Part shown: in pieces, positions 26,910-36,152 of the stretch
Layout: each line of letters opens with the position of its first letter
Numbering within the stretch: the first letter of the stretch is position 1
DNA from: Opitutus sp.
Lineage (GTDB): Bacteria > Verrucomicrobiota > Verrucomicrobiae > Opitutales > Opitutaceae
Length of the DNA: 64,000 bases
Direction of reading: 5' to 3'
Assembly: GCA_009695065.1 (NCBI GenBank)
Contig: SIBR01000015.1
Span: 10,284 to 74,283 of the forward strand
Position numbers and translations under genes: made by a program
Notes under the pieces: generated by a model
The model's input: only the letters and a program-made list of their open reading frames with translations
What the model was told of the DNA's origin: nothing
Database searches by the model: none

Positions 26910-27878
26910 TCAATAGTTCCTCTCCAAATTCATTCCCTTGTACAGTCCGGCCACCTGCTTCTCGTAGCCGTTGAACATGAGGGTCCGTTGCCGGCTGCCG
27001 AGCCCGCCGCCGCCGATCACGCGTTCGCTGGCCTGCGACCAGCGGGGATGATCCACGGTGGGGTTCACGTTGGCGTAGAAGCCGTACTCGCTCGACTGCA
27101 TCGTCTGCCAGGTGTTCATCGGCTGCCGCGCGACCAGCTCGAATTTCACGATCGATTTCACGCACTTGAAACCGTACTTCCACGGCACGACCAGCCGCAG
27201 CGGCGCGCCGTTCTGATGCGGGATCGGCTTGCCGTAGATGCCGGTGGCGATGAACGCCAGTTCGTGGTTCGCCTCGTCGAGGCGCAGGCCCTCGACGTAG
27301 GGATAGTCGAGGTTGCGCGCACGCTGGCCGGGCGCGCTCTTCGGATCGAGAAACGTCGTCATCTTCAGGAATTTCGCCTCCGGGAGCGGGTCCGCGAGCG
27401 CCACGAGTTTCGCGAGGGGAAAGCCGTCCCACGGAATCACCATCGACCAGGCCTCGACGCACCGAAACCGGTACACGCGTTGCTCGATCCCGCCCAGTTT
27501 TCCGATCAGGTCGTTGACGTCGATCTTGGCGGGGTTCCGGACGAGGCCGGAGATCTCGACGGTCCACGGCTCGGTTTTCCAGCCACGGTTCGCGTTGGGC
27601 TTGGGGTCCGCCTTGTTGGTGCCGAACTCGTAGAAATTATTATAGCTCGTGATCAGATCGTAGGCGGTCGGCTTGAGCGCGCTAGCGGGGTAGGCGGGAT
27701 TTTCCTTTGAGGGAAACCCGGCGGTGGCGGCGAATAGTTCACCGCCGCCGAGGACGCCGCCGGCCAGGCCGCCGCCGAGCGTTTTCAAAAAGTCGCGACG
27801 GGGTCGGAGGGCGAAGTCCCGTTCGGGGGTGACGGCGGATTCGGGTAGTTCCCAGTCTTTCGGGGTGCGGATAAGCAT
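26910..27878 (-). CDS. msrP: Molybdopterin catalytic subunit MsrP of the periplasmic methionine-sulfoxide reductase
   Basis: A 322-residue protein from ATG 27878. A Tat signal RPRRDFLKTLGGGLAGG (residues 25-41) is preceded by the usual 20-residue lead with TPKDWELPESAVTPE. The molybdopterin domain contains YNNFYEFGTNKADP, the Mo-ligand Cys140 in VYRFRCVEAWSMVIPW, PYVEGLRLDEANHELAF and VVPWKYGFKCVKSIVKFEL. MsrP reduces protein-bound R- and S-methionine sulfoxide in the periplasm, using electrons from MsrQ. A longer frame to 27998 adds 40 unconserved residues. With cytoplasmic msrB at 4218, the organism has sulfoxide repair in both compartments. Confidence 0.95.
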   Translation of the reverse strand: MLIRTPKDWELPESAVTPERDFALRPRRDFLKTLGGGLAGGVLGGGELFAATAGFPSKENPAYPASALKPTAYDLITSYNNFYEFGTNKADPKPNANRGWKTEPWTVEISGLVRNPAKIDVNDLIGKLGGIEQRVYRFRCVEAWSMVIPWDGFPLAKLVALADPLPEAKFLKMTTFLDPKSAPGQRARNLDYPYVEGLRLDEANHELAFIATGIYGKPIPHQNGAPLRLVVPWKYGFKCVKSIVKFELVARQPMNTWQTMQSSEYGFYANVNPTVDHPRWSQASERVIGGGGLGSRQRTLMFNGYEKQVAGLYKGMNLERNY

Positions 27879-28018
27879 GGTCGTGGGAGGGCTGAAGGGG
27901 TGGATTATTCCGGTCGGGAAACTATTCGTGTTGCCACAGGAATTGCGAGCGGCCTTTGCATTTTGCGTTGTTCCCGGAGTGGTGGTCGCTCGCGCCAACC
28001 GGGATCACCCTGCGTTCG

Positions 28019-30253
28019 TCACCAACGGGCGCGCACGCCGCCGAAGACAAGACGCGGGGTGCCGATGTTGACGACGCCATCCGAACTGCGGCCGGTCTCG
28101 ATGCGGGCGTTGCCGAGGTTTTCGGCATTGAGGAACAGTTCCGTGTGGCGCCCGATGGCGCGACTCAGGCCGAGATCCACCACGACCGCTTCACCGAGGA
28201 TCAGGGTATTTTCGTCGTCCTCGAATTGCCGCCCGATCCAACGGAGCCGCGGCGCAAAGACGAGCCCGCCGGGGGCCTGCCAGGTGGCGCCGATCATCAC
28301 GTTTCGGCGCGGCACTTGCGCGACCTGTTTGCCCACGAGCGCGGGGGCGATGGCGGCCCGCTGGACGGTGGCGTCGTTGAACAGGGCCGCGGCATTGATC
28401 GACAACCCCTCGCTGGCGCGCCACGCGGCCGAAAGCTCGACGCCGCGGACGCGCATGCGATCGAGGTTGAGCCGTTGCCGGCCTACTCCACCCGCCGCGA
28501 TGACGCCGAAAAGCGGAAAGTTGCCGGGCCCGCGCGCCAGCGTGACATTGCCGACGGCGTCGCGCAGCTCGTTCCAAAATGCGCTGGCACCGAGGGTGAA
28601 GGCCGCTGCCCCGGGGCGGGGCGCCGCGCCGGATTGAGCGGTCGCCGCCGTTCGGCCAAACGACCAGTCGGCGCCGATTTCTCCGCTGGTGACGCGTTCG
28701 GTGCGGAGGGCGGCGTTCGCCTCCGTGATGTTGGGTCCCTGTCGGAACGGACGGTAGAGTTCGTTCAACGTGGGTCGGCGGAACGCCTGCTGGACGTTGG
28801 TGCGCACGCGGAAATTCGTGTCCACCGACCAAACCAAGCCGGCGCTGGGACTGAACTCGGTGCCGTCGCTGTCCGCGTAGTGGTCGTCGCGGAGTACGGC
28901 GCCCGTTCCACGATCGTTCTCGCGCCGGTGGCCGTCGCTTTCGCTCCAGGTGTCGATCCGGGCGCCGAGCGTCAGGCGCAGCGCCGGCATGAGCGGCCGT
29001 TCGTGGAGGCCGAAGATCCCTGCGACGTTTTGCTCGCCACCCGCGACTCGCTGGCGCGTGAACGCGCCGTTCGTGAAGGTGTAGTTTTCGCGCGTCTCGC
29101 CGCGCACGTAACGCGCGTCGGCTCCGCCGCTGGTGCGCGCGCCGTCGGCGTGTCTCCAGGTGCCGGTCCACGCCCCGCCGAACGCGGTGGCGGGAACGGC
29201 GAATTGATCGCTGGCGGGCGTTTCCGCGGTGCGTGTGGCGTTGACCGAGCTGAAGGTGCTGGCGAAGGACTGATCCTGCGCGTAGGCGGCCGCGTTCCAG
29301 GCGAAAGCGGCCGCGGGCTGACCGTTCACGGCGAGCGAGGCGAATTTTTCGCGTGACCCGTTGCGTTGATAAGGAGTGCCGTTGCCGCGGAATTCCTCGT
29401 AGCCACGCACCGTGGTCGTGACCTCCAGGGCTTCCCCCAGGGGATGACGCCAGCGTGCGGTCAGCGAGCGATGGCGGCTCCAGGCATCCACATCGATCGC
29501 CCCGCGACGTTCGGGTGCCACGAGCGAGAAACCGTTGGTAGAAAACAGTCCGCCGAGCACTTGTACAACTCCGCAGCCGGCGGGCACGGCGAGGGCGATT
29601 TCACCGCTCCGCGTGCCGAAATCGCCGTAGGCGGCGATCGCGCGCAGGGTGCCGCGAGTGGTCACGGTGGTGGGCGTCGGCTCGCGCTCGAGGAGGGCGG
29701 GTTCGAGATTCGCCGGCGCGCTGAATAATTGCACGACGCCGCCGAGCGCGGCGTTCCCCCAGGCGGTTGCACCCCCGCCCGGCACGATTTCTGCCCGGGC
29801 CAGACCCTCGCGGGGCAGCTTTGTCCAGGCGACCCAGCCGCCAAACGGGTCGTTGAGTGGTATGCCGTCGAGCAGGACGAGCGAGCGGCTGGCGCCGCTC
29901 GGGCCGAGTCCGCGGAGGGAGACACCCTGCGCCGTGGGATTGGCGGTAAAGCTGTCGCTGCGGCGAAACAGACTGAACCCCGGCACGCTCCGCAACGCGC
30001 CGTCGAGGGTGGTGGCGGGCGTCTGCCGCAGCGCGATTTCGTCGAAGGTCGTGACGGTGGCAGCGACATGTTCGGGGGCCTGCGGCGTCCGCGCGGCCGT
30101 GACGACAACGGCACTCAGCGTGGTGGGGTTGACGGTGCCGGGAGCGGTGCCGCTGGCAAGGGGTGCGGGCGTTTGGGCGGGGGCGTTCCGCGGAATGGCG
30201 CTCGTGGCGAGGATGATGGCGATGAGCCGAAAGGCGGAATGGCGTGACATCAT
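28019..30253 (-). CDS. TonB-dependent outer-membrane receptor
   Basis: A 744-residue receptor from ATG 30253. A signal peptide (AFRLIAIILATSAIP...APAQ) precedes the TonB-box-like SAVVVTAARTP at about residue 48. The plug domain reads QTPATTLDGALRSVPGFSLFRR, GVSLRGLGPSGASRSLVLLDG and GATAWGNAALGGVVQLFS. A roughly 22-strand beta barrel follows, ending in aromatic NIGTPRLVFGGVRARW as expected for outer-membrane insertion. There is no CarboxypepD-like N-terminal domain, unlike the receptor at 60786. It imports a large ligand (siderophore, cobalamin or glycan) using TonB energy; the plug is closest in feel to BtuB/siderophore types. It is 140 bases upstream of msrP on the same strand. The alternative start 30250 is adjacent. 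Confidence 0.92.
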   Translation of the reverse strand: MMSRHSAFRLIAIILATSAIPRNAPAQTPAPLASGTAPGTVNPTTLSAVVVTAARTPQAPEHVAATVTTFDEIALRQTPATTLDGALRSVPGFSLFRRSDSFTANPTAQGVSLRGLGPSGASRSLVLLDGIPLNDPFGGWVAWTKLPREGLARAEIVPGGGATAWGNAALGGVVQLFSAPANLEPALLEREPTPTTVTTRGTLRAIAAYGDFGTRSGEIALAVPAGCGVVQVLGGLFSTNGFSLVAPERRGAIDVDAWSRHRSLTARWRHPLGEALEVTTTVRGYEEFRGNGTPYQRNGSREKFASLAVNGQPAAAFAWNAAAYAQDQSFASTFSSVNATRTAETPASDQFAVPATAFGGAWTGTWRHADGARTSGGADARYVRGETRENYTFTNGAFTRQRVAGGEQNVAGIFGLHERPLMPALRLTLGARIDTWSESDGHRRENDRGTGAVLRDDHYADSDGTEFSPSAGLVWSVDTNFRVRTNVQQAFRRPTLNELYRPFRQGPNITEANAALRTERVTSGEIGADWSFGRTAATAQSGAAPRPGAAAFTLGASAFWNELRDAVGNVTLARGPGNFPLFGVIAAGGVGRQRLNLDRMRVRGVELSAAWRASEGLSINAAALFNDATVQRAAIAPALVGKQVAQVPRRNVMIGATWQAPGGLVFAPRLRWIGRQFEDDENTLILGEAVVVDLGLSRAIGRHTELFLNAENLGNARIETGRSSDGVVNIGTPRLVFGGVRARW

Positions 30254-30594
30254 GAGCAGGACGAAGGATCGATGGAAATGGCTCTTTTTTTGGCGTGGGC
30301 TCGCGACCAAGTCGGTTCCCCGGGCGGTCCGAAATCCAAATCGTCGGGGCGCCGGTTCGGTCCCGAAATGAGCCAGTCTTCCGGATGGGGCAAGTGACGT
30401 TTGCCGGGCCGACCGTTTAAGACGCTGTGGATCGCGGCTTTGGCTGGCCGAACCGGCTCGACGGGGGCCGTGGTTGGTGGCGCCCTGCCACCGGGCGGCC
30501 CCGGAGGTGCAAGGCCTCCGGCAGGGCGCGATTATGCTGGGCAAGCGTGTTGTCATTTGGGATGGGTGAGATTCCGCGCGCGGCGCGGGCAATT
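30254..30594. other. Divergent intergenic region between the TonB receptor and the three-module protein
   Basis: About 340 bases without a recognisable gene. The region must hold promoters for both flanking genes. It contains the long palindrome at 30480-30529. I looked for a cobalamin-riboswitch B12 box on the receptor strand and did not find a convincing one. Confidence 0.5.
30480..30529. repeat. Long imperfect palindrome
   Basis: Perfect 10-bp outer arms, GCGCCCTGCC (30480-30489) and GGCAGGGCGC (30520-30529), enclose a second inverted pair CCGGAGG (30501-30507) and CCTCCGG (30515-30521) that competes with it for pairing. It sits 65 bases before the start of the three-module gene, so it could act in the leader RNA or be a dispersed repeat copy. 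Confidence 0.6.
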
Positions 30595-32310
30595 ATGTCA
30601 CTTTGGGAATACAAGGTTATCAGCAGCGGAAAAGGTGGATTTGCCACGCCCGCTTTGTTGGAGAAATTTCTGAACGATCTCGGGCGCGACGAGTGGGAAA
30701 TCATCGATTTCCGCACGCAATCCGACAACGCGCTGGCTTTTTCCGGCCTGGCGCGGCGGCCGACGCAGCGCGACTGGACGCTGCAGGATGCGGCCGCGGC
30801 CGCGGCCAAGGTCGAGGCGGAAAAACTTCGGGCCGAGTTCGAGGCAAAATTCAAGGCGGGCTCCACGACGGCGGCGGCGGCCGAAGAGCGGTCGCCGAGT
30901 TTCCTCGAGGAGAAGGCCGCGCCCGAAGACGGCTTTCGCAAGCCGGTCGATACCTCGCGCGATTCGGATCTCGAGGCGCCCGAGGACGAGAAGGACGAAT
31001 GGGATAAACTCACGGCCGCGGAGGAGGACGACCTCCCGACCTTTTTCGAAGCGATCAAGCCACATATGCGTCGCAATCAGCGCGGCCCCGGGATGTCCGT
31101 CGGGGCGGATTATCTGGCCAAGAAGTGGGATCAGTCGGAAGACGACGTGAAGGGTGCGCTGGTCGAATGCGGTTTGGTGCTGCCGGCCGACGAAGATTCG
31201 GCGCCGGTTTACGTTGAATACGAAGGCGATCTTTACTGGCTGAACATCAACCGGCGCGGCGAACTCTGGATCAACACGAAGGAGAAACCGCGTCCGATGT
31301 TCCGGGCCGTGAAGGCGGTGCGCGTTGCCGTGGAAGAGGAAGCCAGGCCCGACGCCCAGAGGTCCGAGGAAAAAAACCAACGGCCCGACGATCGCGGTCG
31401 AACCACGGAGGAGGGTGGTCAGCGCTCGGAGCCCCGTGTCCCGGAGGGAACCGAGCCCGCCGCCCCGGTCGAGCGATCCGCTCAAGCGGGCGAGCGGGCG
31501 CCGTCAAGATCGCCGCTGCCCGAGGGGCCGGCGCTGTTGGCCAGGATCCGTCCGCATATGCGGCGCAATCGGCGCGGTCCGGGCGGCTCCGGCAGCACGA
31601 GTTTTCTTGCGCGGGCCCTGAAATGCAGCGAAGGCGATTTGAAGGCTGCGTTCGAAGCCATGGGGCTCACCGTGCCCGCGGGGTCCGGCGACAAGCCGAT
31701 CTTTGTCGAAATCGGCGACGAACTTTGGTGGCTCAACGCGGATTCCCGCGGCGGCCTTTGGATCAACGGTCGGGAGAAGAAACCCGGCGAAACCGCCCTC
31801 TCGGCGGTGGCCGGCGAGCCCGAAATGCCCGCGTCGACTCAACCCGCGGCCACGCCTGCTTCGGCACCCGCCGATGGCTCGGCGGCGGCCACCCTGGCGG
31901 CCCCGGAACCCGCCCCTGCGGCTGAGCCGCCGGCTGCCAGCCCCCATGCTCTTTCCGCCGTGCGGTTGCTGCTGAAGGAAACCCGGACCGGCAGATTTGC
32001 GGGCAAGGTCGAGCGAGTCGCCGGCGAGCTCGCCAAGCCGGTCGAGGAATTCATCGCCACGCTGGTGGCCGCCGGACTCAAGGCACCCGAAAAGGCGCGG
32101 GAGAAGCCCGTGTTCGTCGAGCAAGCGGGAGAAATCTTCTGGTTGAACTTGAACGCGAAGGGCGAGCTGTGGGTCAACGCGAAGGCTTCGAAGTTCACGG
32201 ACAAGAACGAGGCCGAGGTCGGGAGAGCGGCGCCGTCCCCGAGAGCTGGTGAGACGGCACAAAAGCCAAACCGGCGGGGCGGACGTTCCCGCACCAAGAA
32301 ATCCGGGTAA
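30595..32310 (+). CDS. Unrecognised three-module protein with DUF4177-like N-terminus
   Basis: A 571-residue cytoplasmic protein (no signal peptide, no membrane segment) from ATG 30595. Residues 1-45 (MSLWEYKVISSG, LLEKFLNDLGRDEWEIIDF) resemble a DUF4177-type small domain. An Ala/Glu-rich coiled segment follows (62-145). Three copies of an approximately 82-residue module then lie at about 147-231, 312-396 and 452-532, joined by Pro/Ala/Glu-rich linkers. Each module runs from a basic helix (IKPHMRRNQRGPG, IRPHMRRNRRGPG, diverged in copy 3) through an acidic helical part to a signature P-[VI]-[YF]-V-E-x-x-x-[DE]-[LI]-[YWF]-W-L-N and G-x-L-W-[IV]-N. The C-terminus is basic (RRGGRSRTKKSG). Basic patches suggest nucleic-acid binding, but that is inference; I do not recognise the module. 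Confidence 0.88.
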   Translation: MSLWEYKVISSGKGGFATPALLEKFLNDLGRDEWEIIDFRTQSDNALAFSGLARRPTQRDWTLQDAAAAAAKVEAEKLRAEFEAKFKAGSTTAAAAEERSPSFLEEKAAPEDGFRKPVDTSRDSDLEAPEDEKDEWDKLTAAEEDDLPTFFEAIKPHMRRNQRGPGMSVGADYLAKKWDQSEDDVKGALVECGLVLPADEDSAPVYVEYEGDLYWLNINRRGELWINTKEKPRPMFRAVKAVRVAVEEEARPDAQRSEEKNQRPDDRGRTTEEGGQRSEPRVPEGTEPAAPVERSAQAGERAPSRSPLPEGPALLARIRPHMRRNRRGPGGSGSTSFLARALKCSEGDLKAAFEAMGLTVPAGSGDKPIFVEIGDELWWLNADSRGGLWINGREKKPGETALSAVAGEPEMPASTQPAATPASAPADGSAAATLAAPEPAPAAEPPAASPHALSAVRLLLKETRTGRFAGKVERVAGELAKPVEEFIATLVAAGLKAPEKAREKPVFVEQAGEIFWLNLNAKGELWVNAKASKFTDKNEAEVGRAAPSPRAGETAQKPNRRGGRSRTKKSG

Positions 32311-32324
32311 GGCCGGGAGCCAAC

Positions 32325-32353
32325 CGAGCGGCGGGTGGTTCCCCGACCGCTCG
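32325..32353 (+). terminator. Possible terminator hairpin after the three-module gene
   Basis: The arms CGAGCGG (32325-32331) and CCGCTCG (32347-32353) have an inner CGGG/CCCG extension and begin 14 bases after the stop codon. No clear U-run follows, so this is a weak call. Confidence 0.4.
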
Positions 32354-32529
32354 CCTACTGACTGATTCATGCGCGCCGGCCGGTCGGGCGAGGGGCGTTT
32401 GTAGATCCCGCGGCCGGGGATCGATTTGCCGGACGACGTGCCAGTCCACAGTTGTTTTTCCCGGGGTTGTCTTCATTTTCGCTCCGCTGCGACATTGACC
32501 CGGTTGCAAATTCGAAGCCCCGAAATCCC

Positions 32530-33411
32530 ATGACTTCACGCGAATTTTTGATCAACGCTCACGGCTACGGACTGCCGTCGCGCGACGAATTGGTGGCCTA
32601 TCGACTTTGGGATAATCACTTTCACGGCTTCGATTCGCCCCGTCCCGTCGAGCAGTACGAGCGCAATAACTTTTACGTGGAGCGCATGGGCATCGAGCGG
32701 TCCATTGCCCAGGAGATCGGCGGGACCTTGGATCATCCATTTGATCCCGCACCCAACGAAGCTGAAATTCTGAAAATTATGGAGCGGGACAAGCACAAGC
32801 TGTCCGGAAGGACGCCGGTCGATCCCAACTTTCCGGACAAGTCGTGCGAGAAAGTGGAGAAATGGATCCGGAACGGACCCTGCATCGCGATCAAGTATGC
32901 CGGCCGGGAAACCGGCGTGAGATGCAACCATCCCAACAACGATCCGATCATGCGTCTCGCCGAGGATCTCGGCTGCCACGTTTATATCCACAGTTGGACG
33001 AAAATTGGCGGCTCGCCCTATCTGCCCGGCGGCGGCAACGGCGAAGGCGAGGCGGCGCCGGCCGATGTCGTGGAGATCGCGCGACGGTTTCCCAAGGTGC
33101 AGATCGTCTGCGGGCATACGGGCGGCGACTGGGAGCTGGGGATCCGGGTGATCCGCACGCAAAAAAATGTTTTGATGGAATACTCCGGATCCGATCCGCA
33201 TTCGGGCATGCTGGAATACGGGATCAAGGAACTCGGGGCCGAGCGGCTCGTCTGGGGCGGGCACGGTCCGAGTCGCAGCTACGCCACCGAGATCGGAAAG
33301 GTATTGGACGCCGATATCTCCCGGGCCGACCGCATGAAGGTTTTTGGCGGCAATCTGCGGAGGATCTCCGCGGACATGCTGCGTAAAAAGGGAATCAAGG
33401 TCGAAGTCTAG
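32530..33411 (+). CDS. Amidohydrolase family 2 (metal-dependent TIM-barrel hydrolase)
   Basis: A 293-residue protein from ATG 32530. The metal-binding start motif is DNHFHGFD (residues 28-35), then GPCIAIKYAG, the mid-barrel His in DLGCHVYIHSWTKIGG, and VQIVCGHTGGDWELG with a further His. The position that usually carries the catalytic Asp (as in F-G-[ST]-D) reads VWGGHGPSRSYATE here, so the expected Asp is missing and activity or chemistry may differ. There is no signal peptide. The family includes decarboxylases and lactone/amide hydrolases. Two other members lie at 58926-60646, and this one shares their N-x-F-R-R/I-type C-terminus (FGGNLRRIS). The gene stands alone. Substrate unknown. Confidence 0.82.
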   Translation: MTSREFLINAHGYGLPSRDELVAYRLWDNHFHGFDSPRPVEQYERNNFYVERMGIERSIAQEIGGTLDHPFDPAPNEAEILKIMERDKHKLSGRTPVDPNFPDKSCEKVEKWIRNGPCIAIKYAGRETGVRCNHPNNDPIMRLAEDLGCHVYIHSWTKIGGSPYLPGGGNGEGEAAPADVVEIARRFPKVQIVCGHTGGDWELGIRVIRTQKNVLMEYSGSDPHSGMLEYGIKELGAERLVWGGHGPSRSYATEIGKVLDADISRADRMKVFGGNLRRISADMLRKKGIKVEV

Positions 33412-33525
33412 GCCGCTGCTAGGCCGGCTGGGGGGAGACGGATTTCGCCGGATAGCGCGGTCGCAAGCGGAGAATGGTCCTAGTTGGGGGTAACCCTTGG
33501 GCGATTCTTCGCGTCTAAGCTGGCC

Positions 33526-34461
33526 ATGAGTCCAACCAACGTTACTTGGGGCCATCTGCTGCGGAGTCCAGTGTCCGCCGCTCGTTGCGGCAGTCTGGCT
33601 CTGGCCTTGATGCTTGTCGGATCGTCCGTGCGCTCGGCGACTCCTGTGCCCGATGCCCCGACGGTTGCGCCCGCACCGATGGTCGACAAGCCACTCAGCC
33701 CGGCCGCGAGCGATACGCCCGGCGAGCAACCGACGCCCCAACACGTGTGGGTGCCTGGGCACTGGCGGTGGCAGGAGGGCGCCTACGTTTGGGAGTCCGG
33801 TCGTTGGGAGATCCCGCCGACGCCCAGCGTTTCGTGGGTGTCGCCCGAGTGGCAGAAGCAGGCCAACGGCTATGTCTTGAAGGAGGGCTATTGGCGCGAG
33901 GCCCCTCCGGCACCGCCGGTGGCCGCGTCGGCGCAACCGCCACAGGAAATCTACACGACGCAACCCCCGCCGCCGCCGCAATCGGAAGTGATTTATGAGC
34001 GTCCGTCGCCCGTCCATATTTGGGTCGGGGGCTATTGGGGCTGGCGGCTTGGTCGACACGTGTGGATGGGCGGCCACTGGGAGATGCCGCCGCGGCCGAG
34101 GGTGGTCTGGGTGCCGGCGCACTGGGAATTTCGGGGCGGGCGTTATGTCCTGATCGAAGGCTATTGGCGCGACGGCGGCGCGATGAGCGCTCCACCTCCT
34201 TCGATGGTCGTCGCGGAGGCGCCGCCACGGCAGATCGTCGTCATGGCCCCACCGCCGCCACCGCGCCGTGAGGTGGTCTTCGCGCGACCCGGACCCGGAT
34301 ATGTCTGGATCAACGGATATTGGGCGTGGCGCGGGGGCCGGCACGTGTGGTTTGCCGGTCACTGGGAGCAACCGCCGCGTGGCCGCCGCGCATGGGTCGA
34401 GCCGCGCTGGGAGCGCCGCGGCGGCAACTACATCTTCTTTGAGGGCCACTGGGGTCGCTGA
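33526..34461 (+). CDS. YXWGXW repeat-containing exported protein
   Basis: A 311-residue protein from ATG 33526. After a hydrophobic export segment (about residues 22-37, GSLALALMLVGSSVRSA) come three near-identical Trp/Gly/Arg-rich repeats of about 51 residues at about 73-123, 164-214 and 259-309. They are separated by Pro-rich spacers ending in runs of prolines. Each repeat has the pattern [HY]-[VI]-W-x-x-G-[HY]-W...G-x-[YH]-V-W-x-x-G-x-W-E-x-P-P...W...Y-[VI]-x-x-E-G-[YH]-W. YXWGXW (BcpO-like) proteins are probably periplasmic or surface structural proteins of unknown role. An in-frame TTG at 33484 is a less likely start. No operon partner: asnS converges from downstream. Confidence 0.88.
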   Translation: MSPTNVTWGHLLRSPVSAARCGSLALALMLVGSSVRSATPVPDAPTVAPAPMVDKPLSPAASDTPGEQPTPQHVWVPGHWRWQEGAYVWESGRWEIPPTPSVSWVSPEWQKQANGYVLKEGYWREAPPAPPVAASAQPPQEIYTTQPPPPPQSEVIYERPSPVHIWVGGYWGWRLGRHVWMGGHWEMPPRPRVVWVPAHWEFRGGRYVLIEGYWRDGGAMSAPPPSMVVAEAPPRQIVVMAPPPPPRREVVFARPGPGYVWINGYWAWRGGRHVWFAGHWEQPPRGRRAWVEPRWERRGGNYIFFEGHWGR

Positions 34462-34666
34462 CGGACCGGTCCCTTTCCGGGGCCGTGTCGCCCAGCGTTT
34501 TCCCAGCCCATCGGCGCCATTGCTCCGGTGCAACCGCGATCCGAGCGACCGATGTCAACGAATAGTTGACCTCGACGAACTGGGTCGGCGGTGGTGGACG
34601 ACGGGGACGGTGCAGTCGCTTTCCGCGAGAGGGTGGCCGTGAGCGATGGGCGAGGCGCCGCCGGAC

Positions 34667-36067
34667 TCAGAATTCCGCCGTGCCCGGCGTGCGGGCGAAC
34701 GGGATCACGTCGCGGATGTTGGCGACTCCCGTCACGAACATGAGCATGCGTTCGAAGCCCAGACCGAAGCCCGCGTGCGGCACGCTGCCGTAGCGACGGA
34801 GATCGAGGTACCACCAGTAGTTTTTTTCGTCGAGATGGTGCAGGGCCATCCCTTCGCGCAGGACGTCGAGCCGCTCCTCGCGCTGGCTGCCCCCGATGAT
34901 TTCCCCGATGCCGGGCACGAGCAGGTCCATGGCCGCCACCGTCTGCCGGTCGGCGGCGCAGCCGTCGGTGACGCGCATGTAGAACGCCTTGATCGCCCGG
35001 GGATAGTTGTAGACGGTGACCGGGCATTTGAAGTGTTCCTCGGTGAGGAAACGCTCGTGCTCCGCCTGGAGATTCGCGCCCCAGGAAACGGAGTGCTCCC
35101 AAGTTTTCCCCGATTGGGTGAGAATTTCGATCGCCTCCGTGTAGCTGCAGCGCTGGAACGGCCGCTCCAGCACAAAGTCGAGGCGCGCCATCAACTCCTT
35201 GTCGACGAACTTGCTGAAGAACTCGAGGTCGGCCGCGCAGTGTTCCTTCGCATCGCGGATCAGGTATTTCACGAACTCCTCCGCGAGATCCATGTTTCCC
35301 GTCAGATCGCAGAACGCCATCTCGGGCTCGATCATCCAGAACTCCGCTGCGTGGCGCGAGGTGTTGGAATTCTCCGCGCGGAACGTCGGGCCGAACGTGT
35401 AAATGTTGGAGAGCGCGCAGGCGAAGATCTCCGCCTCGAGCTGGCCGCTGACCGTGAGGAACGTTTTCCGCCCGAAAAAATCCTGCGCGTGATCGACCTC
35501 GCCGGTGTCGGTCCGCGGCGGCTTGGCCGCATCGAGCGTCGTGACGCGAAACATGTCGCCGGCGCCCTCGGCGTCGCTGGCGGTGACGATGGGCGTGTGG
35601 ACGTGGAAAAAGTTTTTGCCCTGGAAAAACTGGTGCACGGCGAAGGCGAGCCGGCTGCGCACGCGGAAGACGGCCCCGAACAGGTTCGAGCGCGGGCGCA
35701 GGTGGGCGATTTCGCGGAGGAATTCGAGCGTGTGCCCTTTCTTCTGCAACGGATACGTGGCGTCGGCCTCGCCCACGACGGTGAACGACCCGGCGACCAC
35801 TTCCCATTTTTGGCCCTGGCCCTTGGATTCGACGAGCCGGCCCCGCACTTCCACCGAGGCACCGGTGTTGGCTTTGGCAATCTCGGTCGCGTAGTTGGGC
35901 AGCGCGGCGTCTGCGACGACCTGGATGCCCTTGAGGCACGAGCCGTCGTTCAGCTCGATGAACGAAAAGGCCTTCGCGTCGCGGCGGGTGCGAACCCATC
36001 CCTGCAGGAGGATGGCGTCCATCGGCGTGGTGGCGGCGAGCGCGTCTTTGACGAGGGTGCGGTACAT
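34667..36067 (-). CDS. asnS: Asparagine-tRNA ligase
   Basis: A 466-residue class IIb aminoacyl-tRNA synthetase that charges tRNA-Asn in the cytoplasm. An N-terminal OB anticodon-binding domain ([25 protein letters not shown], residues about 18-42) precedes the class II catalytic core. Motif 2 region is [25 protein letters not shown] and motif 3 is [30 protein letters not shown] at the C-terminus. The asparagine-specific [17 protein letters not shown] is present. ATG 36067 gives [10 protein letters not shown], matching the family start. The presence of AsnS suggests direct asparaginylation. The sialidase-like gene lies 85 bases upstream on the same strand. Confidence 0.97.
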   Translation of the reverse strand: MYRTLVKDALAATTPMDAILLQGWVRTRRDAKAFSFIELNDGSCLKGIQVVADAALPNYATEIAKANTGASVEVRGRLVESKGQGQKWEVVAGSFTVVGEADATYPLQKKGHTLEFLREIAHLRPRSNLFGAVFRVRSRLAFAVHQFFQGKNFFHVHTPIVTASDAEGAGDMFRVTTLDAAKPPRTDTGEVDHAQDFFGRKTFLTVSGQLEAEIFACALSNIYTFGPTFRAENSNTSRHAAEFWMIEPEMAFCDLTGNMDLAEEFVKYLIRDAKEHCAADLEFFSKFVDKELMARLDFVLERPFQRCSYTEAIEILTQSGKTWEHSVSWGANLQAEHERFLTEEHFKCPVTVYNYPRAIKAFYMRVTDGCAADRQTVAAMDLLVPGIGEIIGGSQREERLDVLREGMALHHLDEKNYWWYLDLRRYGSVPHAGFGLGFERMLMFVTGVANIRDVIPFARTPGTAEF

Positions 36068-36152
36068 GGCGGAAGCGTTGGTTGAACGAAGCCTCCGTCC
36101 TCCGGCAACGCAAATCCGTAAGATCCGCTGGCCCGCGCCGCCGGGCCCGCGA

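Noticed and set aside
30254..30470. Possible cobalamin riboswitch upstream of the TonB receptor
   Set aside because: Only fragments such as CATCCGGAAGACTGG recall a B12 box. The required AGxCAGGAGACC-type core and surrounding stems were not found.
32536..34533. Long minus-strand open frame across the amidohydrolase and YXWGXW genes
   Set aside because: It spans two genes and intergenic DNA on the opposite strand, and its translation is low-complexity Arg/His/Pro. The plus-strand proteins have clear family signatures.
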